From Willaertia magna (taxonomy: Eukaryota; Heterolobosea; Eutetramitea; Acrasida; Naegleriidae): a DNA stretch of 15,332 bases. The notes below the pieces were generated by a model. That model was not told where the DNA came from, searched no databases, and worked only from the letters and a program-made list of their open reading frames with translations. Numbering within the stretch: position 1 is the first letter of the stretch; each line of letters opens with the position of its first letter. The position numbers and the translations under genes were made by a program. The stretch covers positions 1-15,332 of the forward strand of contig CADWAF010001027.1 of NCBI GenBank assembly GCA_902984215.1, given 5' to 3'. Positions 8,450 to 15,332 of the stretch are shown here, one piece after another.

Positions 8450-8740
8450 TTAATACTTCTTCTTATTACATCTTCTCTTTCCAAGTCTTTTACCAAGTTT
8501 TCTTCCTTTTCTATAAACTCTTACATACTTTCTTGGTCTGTAAACTCTAACTTTTTTCTTTCCATGTCTCTTACCATATTTTCCATTCTTCTTATAAATT
8601 TTAACATATTTTCTTGGTTTATATTGTTTATGTTTTCTGTACCTTCTTTCATATTTTGTAACTCTCTTTGATTTGTAAACTTTAACATGATTATATCTTT
8701 TATTGTAATTTTTCTTTTCATATCTTTTACCGTACCCAGC
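8450..8740 (-). CDS. Very basic Lys/Arg/Tyr-rich repeat protein, 5' truncated by a SINE-like element
   Basis: The minus-strand frame ending at TAA 8450-8452 is open for about 96 codons back to the junction with the element at about 8740. No ATG lies in this frame, so the N-terminus is missing or in another exon. The product is roughly half Lys plus Arg, with regular Tyr, Gly and Val. Two 22-residue units repeat 27 residues apart: PRKYVKIYKKNGKYGKRHGK and PRKYVRVYRKGRKLGKRLGK, each followed by two more basic residues. A looser unit with VKVYKSKRVTKY precedes them. There are no stops or frameshifts in the visible part. The composition would suit nucleic-acid binding, a secreted structural or adhesive role, or an antimicrobial-like peptide. 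None of these is shown, and I do not recognise a family. Confidence 0.5.
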   Translation of the reverse strand, partial: AGYGKRYEKKNYNKRYNHVKVYKSKRVTKYERRYRKHKQYKPRKYVKIYKKNGKYGKRHGKKKVRVYRPRKYVRVYRKGRKLGKRLGKRRCNKKKY

Positions 8741-9205
8741 AAAAATAACTCTTTCAGACTAGGAATAGATGGGTCTGAAAAATTTTTTAGCAATGCATTT
8801 TCAGATGTTTGAAAAGTTAAAAAATGAGTTTTTCTGATGCCAAATTCAGACGTCTGAAAAAAAAAACCTGCTCATTACTGAAACACATTTCCTGCCAGCT
8901 AATTTTGAGTGGTAGAAAATGGTTTCTGCCGTGAAAAAAAAAATTAAAAAACTACAATCACGTAAATATCACGTAATGTGGTTGGCTAAACACGTTGTAA
9001 TAAAAATAAAGGCCAAGCCTGCCACCTCTATAACCACCCTCCCACAACCTCTCGGCGCGGTCGAGTTTACAGCTACGTTTACAAAAAGTGGACGGGCTAA
9101 TTTTAAATTCCCTTGTTTTTTTTTTTAGAGTTTTTTTTGTGGGCCGGATTTGAACCTGGGACTATGTGAGTATAGTCCAGGCCTTTACTACTGGGCCAGA
9201 GTTTC
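8741..9205 (-). mobile_element. tRNA-derived SINE-like element, copy 2
   Basis: On the minus strand the element starts near 9205 with GAAAC, followed by an A-box-like TGGCCCAGTAGT and a perfect B box (GGTTCAAATCC). This gives a tRNA-like head at 9139-9205. A long anticodon-type stem (GGACTAT / ATAGTCC) is perfect but has a 6-base loop, so this is a degenerate tRNA. The body runs to about 8741 and shares words and order with copy 1 (5880-6353): CCAGCTAA, GCTCATT, and TAATAAAAATAAAGGCC. Its length is also close to that of copy 1. The body is less AT-rich than its surroundings at 9010-9070 (CCACCCTCCC, CTCGGCGCGG). The tail has three TTCAGA...TCTGAA inverted units, one a perfect 14-bp palindrome (8846-8859). 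It cuts the basic-repeat protein frame at about 8740. Confidence 0.6.
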
Positions 9206-9212
9206 TTTTAAT

Positions 9213-9389
9213 TTATATACAGAAAAAGATACTTTAGCTAGAGTTAGACAAACTTTATGTACATCAATTTATTCAATCCAACAACTAAATGGTTTAAATA
9301 AAGTATTTTGATCCATTCAAAAAGTAAATCCAATAATTTATTCATTTTCAGAAAGAATTTTAATTTTGTTTATTTTAAGAATAAATTAA
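9213..9389 (+). pseudogene. Unidentified coding remnant next to the SINE-like head
   Basis: The frame reads YTEKDTLARVRQTLCTSIYS, then IQQLNGLNKVF, TGA (9309-9311, where Trp would fit), then SIQKVNPIIYSFSERILILF before TAA 9387-9389. The amphipathic, mixed composition looks like real protein rather than AT-spacer translation. I do not recognise the family. It begins right at the head of the SINE-like element, so its upstream part may have been displaced. Confidence 0.3.
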
Positions 9390-9403
9390 TTTATATTTTA
9401 AAT

Positions 9404-9622
9404 CATTATCCTCCATCTTGTCTTCCTTAATATAGAGATTGAAGTAATTGCAAAGATAAAAAACGTTTCGTGGATCAACAAATTACATTTAATACAACAA
9501 TCTTAATGTTGCAATAATTTTGTTGTGTTAGTTCTTTTGTTCTTACAGAATTACCAAGTTATTCGTATTGTGGAAAACTTTAGTCTGTAGTTGGGAATTC
9601 TTGCCTTAAAAAATTTAAATAA
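9404..9622 (+). pseudogene. Unidentified Cys-containing coding remnant, four internal stops
   Basis: The frame reads HYPPSCLP, TAA (9428), YRD, TGA (9440), SNCKDKKRFVDQQITFNTTI and LMLQ, TAA (9515), FCCVSSFVLTELPSYSYCGK and L, TAG (9581), then SVVGNSCL. TAA 9620-9622 ends it. Six or more Cys and an evenly mixed composition suggest a former secreted or membrane protein domain. It is in a different frame from 9213-9389 but may be the same dead gene after a frameshift. No family was recognised. Its end lies about 90 bases before the NUP98 start. Confidence 0.3.
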
Positions 9623-9712
9623 AAAGCGCCAAATTGCAAAAAATATCTCAAAAGTAAAAATATTGTCTTTGTATTAATTTAATAAAAACGTCTTGTAAAA
9701 TAATAAAACAAA

Positions 9713-11012
9713 ATGTTTGGCAATAATTCTTTTGGAACAGGATTCAAAACGAATAATATTAATCCTTTTAGATAAACTAATACAAGTGGAGGTGGTTTCG
9801 GAACGAATACTGGAGGAGGATTTAACACAAGTGGATTTGGAACAACAACAATTTATAACAAACCCATTCAGTGGAGGAACTACAGGTGGCACCGGATTTT
9901 CATTTGGTGGTACAACTGGAACCACTGGAGGTACTACTGGAGGTTTTGAAGGAGGATTTGGAACAAACACCCAACAACAACAACAACAAACACCATTTGG
10001 TGGAGGAACAACAGGATTTGGATTTGGAAATACAACAACACAACCAACAAATACATTTGGAGGCTCAAATAATCCATTCGGAACAACAACAACAAATACC
10101 ACTAATCCATTCCAAACATCTACAGGAACAACAACAGGTACAACTGGAGCATTTGGTTTCGGTCAAACTGGAGCAACGGGTACCACAGGAACAATAGGAT
10201 TTGGATTCGGTGGTAATCAACCAACTACAACAAATAATCCTTTCGGTCAAACTACTGGAACAACTAGTCTTTTCTCTAATAATACTACACAACCAACAAC
10301 AACAACATTTGGTGCAACAACTGGAGGTTTTGGATTTGGTGGTAATACACAAACTGCTACAACACCTTTCGGAGGTACTGCAAATGCACCTACTAATACA
10401 ATGTTTGGAGGAGGAAATGTTAATCCCCAAGCTCAAATTTTCCCTTCATTTAAGCCTGTTGAAGAAAACCATCAATCTACAAATCAAAAATTAAGTTATC
10501 AATCATTAACTAAGATGGATCCTTATAAAGATAGATCTTTTGAAGAATGGAGATGGCTTTACACATTAGCCTCACAAGGAAAATTACAAGAAAATCCATT
10601 CGATGCAAACGTCAATTTATCAACAACCGCAACAATATATGCCACCACCAATGCCAACAATTCAACAACAACAAACTACACCTTTCGGACAAACTGGAAC
10701 AACAGGTACAACTGGAGGCTTTGGATTTAATCAAACTGGAACAACAGGTACAGGATTTAACACAGAAGGATTTGGAACAACCGGTGGTTTTGGATTTAAT
10801 CAACTAAAAACAGGAACAACAACTACTCCATCAACTGGTTTCTCATTTGGACAAACTGGAGCTACACAAGCTAAACCACAAACTGGATTTTCATTTAGAC
10901 AAAGTACTACAGAAGGTACCACGTTAACAACAGGTTTTGCGTTTGGTCAACCAAGTAACACTGCAACACAGCCTTCAACTGGATTCAACTTTGGTGCTGA
11001 AACAACCGGAGA
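9713..11012 (+). pseudogene. NUP98: NUP98-type FG nucleoporin, broken and C-terminally truncated
   Basis: NUP98 forms the permeability barrier of the nuclear pore and binds RAE1 through its GLEBS motif. The start MFGNNSFGTGF is typical. TAA at 9773-9775 replaces a Gln codon in what should be PFGQTNTSGGGFG. The frame shifts at about 9845-9856 and again at about 10597-10603. Dense FG repeats with Thr/Gly/Asn/Gln spacers (FGFGNTTTQ, GFSFGGTTGTTGG, GFGFNQTG) fill the rest. A GLEBS-like motif, PYKDRSFEEWRW, sits at about 10520. The C-terminal autoproteolytic domain is absent: FG sequence stops at about 11012 and methionine synthase sequence begins. Intron removal does not repair the shifts, because the one GT...CAG candidate near 9830 (41 bases) gives the wrong phase. 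Sequencing error is the alternative, but both shifts lie outside long homopolymers. Confidence 0.85.
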
Positions 11013-11017
11013 TAATA

Positions 11018-11437
11018 TTATCCTCTACAACTATTGGTTCTTTCCCTCAAACTGAAGAAATTCGTTCTATTCATAAAAAATTTAAGAATGGAAGTATCTT
11101 TTGAAAAGTTTATGAGCAATTCATGAAGAATGAAATTGAACAAGTTGTTCGTTTGCAGGAGGAAATTAGTTTGGATGTTTTAATTTATGGAGAGCCAGAA
11201 AGAAATGATATGGTTGAATACTTTGGCGAGTTTATGAATGGTTAAGTTTTCACAGAAAATAGCTGGACTCAATCTTTTGGAAGTAGATGTGTTAAACTAC
11301 CAATTATTTATGGTGACATTTCTTTTGATGAACTAATGACTGTTGAGTGGTTTACTTATGCTCAATCTTTATAACTCAAAAACCAATGAAAGATATGTTA
11401 AGGTCCTGTCACAATTTTAAATTGGAGTTTCGTACCT
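11018..11437 (+). pseudogene. metE: Relic of cobalamin-independent methionine synthase (internal fragment)
   Basis: MetE transfers a methyl group from methyltetrahydrofolate to homocysteine. The frame opens with TTIGSFPQTEEIR, then [66 protein letters not shown], and after small shifts TQKPMKDML and GPVTILNWSFV. These are unmistakable MetE catalytic-domain motifs. Only about 140 of the usual 750 or so residues remain, and the zinc-binding His/Cys region is absent. Damage: TGA 11102-11104, TAA 11243-11245, a 2-base insertion at 11372 and a 2-base deletion at about 11401. It is wedged without spacer between NUP98 and MED14 sequences, all in the same orientation. Confidence 0.9.
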
Positions 11438-14400
11438 TGAATGAATATGCTGAAAATATTGATTTATTAAAAAAACAAATTTTATTTCAACATTTTCAAG
11501 AAACAAGGGAGAGATTTATTCGATTACTAATTTTAACAAGATGGGCCAAAAAATCAAAAAAAATTCTAGATAAATATAATGAAGTAACAAATGCAATGGA
11601 AAGGAAAAGTAATGCTTTTGCAATGGCTGCAGATACATTACTTTTTGTGTCAAGAAATATCCAAAGCTTAAGAGAACCAGTTTTTGATTTACCTACAGCG
11701 ATAGATGTTTTAACTACTGGAACATATCCTAGATTACCCTACCTCCTACAACAGGTATGTACCTTTTTCTTTTTAAGCCTTTTTTAAAGCCCTGTTTTCT
11801 TTTTTTTTTACTAAAATTTACGATTTTAAATTTTGGATTTTTTTCATTTAAAATTTACGGGAATGTATTAAATAGACTAGGAATATGATTGGAGATGATA
11901 GTGAAGATAAATTTACGGAAAAGGATAAAGAAAGAGCTCTAAATAGATTAACAGATTTGATTCGTATGAAATTATTACAATGTACAATACCTAATAATAT
12001 GTTTGTAAACAAGTTAGAAAATGGACAAGTTAATTTAATTGGAGAAAATGAATTTTCAATTATTTTAACATTACAACAAAAACCAAATAATAATTTGAAT
12101 ACAAATTCTTTCACAAACGATGTAAAATATTTTTGGAAAATTATTTTTTTACAATTATTAGTAAATGAAGAGGGAGTAACTGTCAGTCCAATTTATGATG
12201 AATTGGTTTTTAAATTAGCAAATGTTTTACAAAAGAGATTGTTATATTTAGATGAAACTGATGTAAATGCTCCACCATTGGTGGATATGTATCAAATAAT
12301 ACATTCAGTGACAACAAGATTAACAATGGATATTTTAAGTAGACAAGCTAGAAAATTACAATTTCAAAAGTGGGGTAGTGATGTGATAACTTGTGACACT
12401 TTTAATGAGCAAGTTGACCAGGAGTTATCTCTTACAATCACTTATTGGCATAAGGCACCTCCAATACTAAGTTTTGTTGAAAAGTATTCCAAATATAATC
12501 AACTAAAAGAAAATGAAGAAGAAGAAGAAGAAGACAGAAAAACATCTTATTTACGTGATAGGACATCTAGTAAGTATTTTTATTCTTTGTTTTCTAACTG
12601 TAGTAAAAGAAAATGAAATTAAAATATTTGTTGATAAAAGTAAACAAATAATTTTTGATTTTCAACCATCACTTGGACCATTTAAAACACCAAGTCTTAA
12701 TTATTCAAAAATTAATTTAAGTAAAATAATTATAGAAATTATATTTCATCATTGTATAGAACGTTTACAAAGTATTAAAAATTATTTATTAATTGAAAGA
12801 ATATTTGAAAATGTAGAAATTGTAACAAGAAAAGAAACAAATCAAGTAGAGTTATTTTTAAATGTTTTTGAGACATATAGGTTATGCTTAAGTATTTGTT
12901 GGAAAACAGGTAGTTTTGAATTAAGAGGAATGAGTGAAAATGAAGATTTATTATCACTTGATTTTACTGATTTAGTATCAAAATTAAATTCTATTGAAAT
13001 TAGAAAAGTTACTTTTCAAGATTTACTTTTGAACATTTTAGAAAAAGCAAGAAGAAGATTAATTATATTCGCATATAAGAAAGCAGGAAGTTTATTGGGC
13101 TTAGAGTCTTTTGAAACCTTATTTGATGGTGATATGAATTTAATGGATGAATTTATTTACTTTAGATTCCCAGAATTTAATTCAGTTTTTATTGAAATTA
13201 GAGCTAATCCTTTATCTTTAAAACGTGGTAAGCCTTTAGTTAATTCTAGAATTATTTTAGAAAGGTCACCAAGAGTAATTGAAATACAGGTGTCATCTGA
13301 TTTATTTTTCGATTGTTTCTATCCAGATACTATATCATCACCATCAATACACCAACAAGATGAAGGGGAGATTGAACCAAATATAAAGAAACAAAAGAGA
13401 GTAAATAATTCATGGAAAACCATATTTTCCAACTTTGGAAGGTCACAAATGGAAAATGAAGAGGATTCAGGAAGTAATCCAATTTCTAATATATTTATTG
13501 GATATAAACATTTAAGTAGAATTATACAAAAGAATAGATTTAAAGTTTCACACGCATTGGTTCTAAGGAAATTACAATTATCTTCCAATTTTTCATTTGA
13601 TGTTTCAACTAATGAAAATGAAATAATAATATATCCAAATGAAGGAAAGGTATTTAAATATTTAGAATTAAATTATTTAATATTGAAAATAGACCCAGAA
13701 ACATGTCAATGGGAAGTATCGTTTTATGAAAATAATCCTTTACCTATTATTTTACCAGAAAATACTAAATCTGTACAAAAATATTATAATTTAAAAACTA
13801 ATAGATTGTCTTTAAGTTATACAACTATTGAAAGTAATGAATTTTTAGATAAATTATATGCTGATATTGAATCTATTGATAGAATGACATTTTTAGTGAA
13901 ACAATTAATTGAGCCAACCGAATATTTCCAAAATTTTTTAAGCAAATATTGTACTATTGATATGTTAACACATTTAAAGATTAAAATTGATTATGGTAAT
14001 GTTGGGTATAAAGTAGTAATACAGTGGAATAAGAAATTACAAAAATATGATTTAAAATTATTCCCAACCCATCGTTTAGAATACGAGTACGATACTTTAT
14101 TTAACAAATATGTTAAAGATGAAAATGTTGGTCATGAGGCTATCTTTAGAATCTTACAAGTAAGTATACATTTCACTTTATTTATTTATTAATCTTTTAT
14201 AGTTATTATTAAAGACATCAATCTTATTCATCAAGTTACAAACAATTCTTAGCAATCAATCCACTTTATGGACTATAATACCGAGGACAATTTCTAACCA
14301 TAAATTAATTTATAAATATCAAAGTATAATATTGCTAAAGTTCATAATAGAATGTAAACCAAATGGATTAATAGAAATTAGAGAATTATCAAATGTATCT

Positions 14401-15309
14401 TCATTACCAGCAACAAATACAATTAATAATGAACAAGATAATTCTCAAGCTGATAGTTTCTTTTTACAAATTAACCAATTAAGTGAATTAGATAAGTCAA
14501 TTCACAAATTAAATAGATATGCAACATCATTAGTATTCTTCAATTCTTCTATTCCTTTATTGAAAGTTGGTACTTTATTAGGATTAGATCTTAATATTGT
14601 ATCTAAACATAAATATATCGTAACATCAACGGCAGGAGAACAATACGAATTTACAATAATTGATAATGAATTTAAATGTACTAATATACAATCTACTAAG
14701 AAAAGTAATGAAGCTGTCGCATTAAAAGATGTAGAACTTAATTTCTTAAAGAATGTTTTTAGTAATAGAGTAATACACGTGTTAGCAGACTTTGGTTTTA
14801 CTACTACTAATGCTATTAGATCTTATTTCCAAATCTTGAGATGTCCTGCAATAATATTGAAACAATTAATTCACTGTTGGCATCATTATAAGGATATTAT
14901 GGATATTATTTTATTCCAACCTTACCCTAATAGAAAATTATTAGAAGATCAACAAAAAACAACTGAAGATTTATTATTCTTTACAAATACTAGGTCAAGC
15001 AACAACACTGGAGAGTTAAGATTTCCAAAAGTATTTCAACATTTAGATATTGGATCTAATGATTTATTTATTAAACAACAACAATCCGTAATATTTATTT
15101 TAAGATTATATTATGGATTAGAATATATAGATTTACCAATGGAATGGATATTCACTGGTACTTTAAGATTTATATTTGCCTCTAGAACAGCAGGGCAATC
15201 TATTATTGAGCACGTAATGAAAGAAGAAAAAGGTGAAGATTTATTAATGAAATTAATGCACGTTTTAACAGAAAAACATACAATTCAAAGTTTAACTGAT
15301 ATGGAATAA
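11386..15309 (+). CDS. MED14: MED14 (Rgr1), Mediator complex subunit 14, four exons
   Basis: MED14 is the backbone subunit linking head, middle and tail modules of Mediator, the RNA polymerase II coactivator. Proposed exons are 11386-11754, 11876-12569, 12604-14159 and 14203-15309; phases fit and give 1,241 residues, against 1,082 in yeast Rgr1. Exon 1 has the family signature TRERFIRLLILTRWAKK, then MAADTLL, then DLPTAIDVLTTGTYPRLP. Exon 2 has ALNRLTDLIRMKLLQCTIP and an NG-x-V-x-hydrophobic strand, and ends in a Glu run. Exons 3 and 4 are a long alpha/beta region with no internal stop. The first ATG in frame (11386) lies within the overlapping metE relic, so residues 1 to about 17 are not native. 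True MED14 sequence starts at about TLNEYAENID (11437), and the usual residues before it are missing. The gene ends in TAA 15307-15309. Confidence 0.85.
11755..11875 (+). other. MED14 intron 1 (121 nt, phase 0)
   Basis: GTATGT follows CAACAG, and TAG precedes ACT AGG AAT ATG. Removing it joins PRLPYLLQQ to TRNMIGDD in frame, just where the MED14 family goes from the TYPRLP motif to the next helical segment. The interior is T-rich with in-frame stops (TAA 11774 onward). Confidence 0.75.
12570..12603 (+). other. MED14 intron 2 (34 nt, phase 1)
   Basis: GTAAGT starts the intron, CTAAC lies 5 bases before the closing TAG, and a T-rich tract fills the middle. Without removal the frame stops at 12614-12616. 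With removal, RTS joins KENEIKIFVDKSK through an Ile codon split across the junction. At 34 nt this is near the lower limit for most eukaryotic spliceosomes. Confidence 0.8.
14160..14202 (+). other. MED14 intron 3 (43 nt, phase 0)
   Basis: GTAAGT starts it and TTTTATAG closes it, with TTAAT as a possible branch site. Unspliced reading hits TAA at 14190-14192. Splicing joins FRILQ to LLLKTSILFIKLQTILSN in frame and opens the 1,107-base last exon. Confidence 0.8.
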
Positions 15310-15332
15310 AACTTGTTTAAGATATTCAACAT

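Noticed and set aside
8359..8793. Plus-strand hydrophobic frame (8359-8550) and an alternative minus frame (8521-8793)
   Set aside because: Both overlap the basic repeat protein frame and are its shadows. The composition is explained by reading AAG/AGA/TAT codons out of phase or in reverse.
9139..9205. A functional tRNA gene on the minus strand
   Set aside because: The B box is perfect, but the anticodon arm has a 6-base loop and the acceptor pairing is poor. The sequence continues into a body shared with copy 1.
2765..9775. Reassigned genetic code with TAA/TAG read as Gln
   Set aside because: Stops at Gln-like positions in importin alpha, NUP98 and the integrase suggested it. However, MED14 and the F-box gene are long, clean and use CAA for Gln, and the broken genes also carry frameshifts, TGA stops and lost catalytic residues.
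9830..9870. A 41-nt intron repairing the first NUP98 frameshift
   Set aside because: Removing GTGGAT...TTCAG leaves the wrong phase, and the donor is poor. TAA 9773 would remain in any case.
9674..10102. Minus-strand frame rich in Pro, Val and Cys across the FG region
   Set aside because: It is the reverse shadow of the Gly/Thr/Gln-rich NUP98 repeats (GGT and ACA codons), as are the other overlapping frames at 9871-10807.

Overview
The window is very AT-rich eukaryotic DNA. The signs are spliceosomal introns (GT...TAG with a CTAAC branch-like motif), a Mediator subunit, an FG nucleoporin, an importin alpha and an F-box/LRR protein, with coding regions rich in TTA, AAT and AAA codons. The standard genetic code applies: the roughly 1,240-codon MED14 frame and the 517-codon F-box frame use CAA for Gln and contain no internal TAA, TAG or TGA. 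An early-diverging fungus, or another AT-rich microbial eukaryote such as an amoebozoan, would fit. I cannot settle the lineage from this sequence.

Layout. At 2-307 is the 3' end of a gene whose product resembles the C-terminal domain of phage tail or surface proteins. At 431-1984 is an intact single-exon F-box/leucine-rich-repeat gene. At about 1985-2760 is AT-rich spacer with a hairpin and a 32-bp tandem repeat. At about 2765-4592 is a decayed retroelement integrase with about ten stops, a lost catalytic triad and an Asn/Asp-rich tail. At 4593-5352 is featureless AT-rich DNA. At 5353-7813 is an importin-alpha pseudogene split by about 1.55 kb of foreign DNA. That insert holds a tRNA-derived SINE-like element, a possible inverted-repeat-bounded element with a Ser/Thr-rich reverse frame, and a third SINE-like piece. 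At 7915-8166 is an unidentified coding remnant. At 8450-8740 (minus) is the end of a very basic Tyr/Lys/Arg-rich repeat protein, cut by a second SINE-like element (8741-9205). At 9213-9622 are further unidentified coding remnants. At 9713-11012 is a broken NUP98-type gene fused to a 420-bp relic of cobalamin-independent methionine synthase (metE, 11018-11437). That relic runs directly into MED14 (11386-15309, four exons), which looks intact apart from its first residues.

Overall, two intact genes flank a roughly 9-kb stretch of disabled gene fragments and repeats. Importin alpha and NUP98 both belong to nuclear transport and MED14 to transcription by RNA polymerase II, but nothing shows that these fragments act together. 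The striking features are the NUP98/metE/MED14 junctions, the pair of SINE-like elements, the hidden basic repeat protein, the two-module LRR architecture, and premature stops that often sit where Gln is expected.
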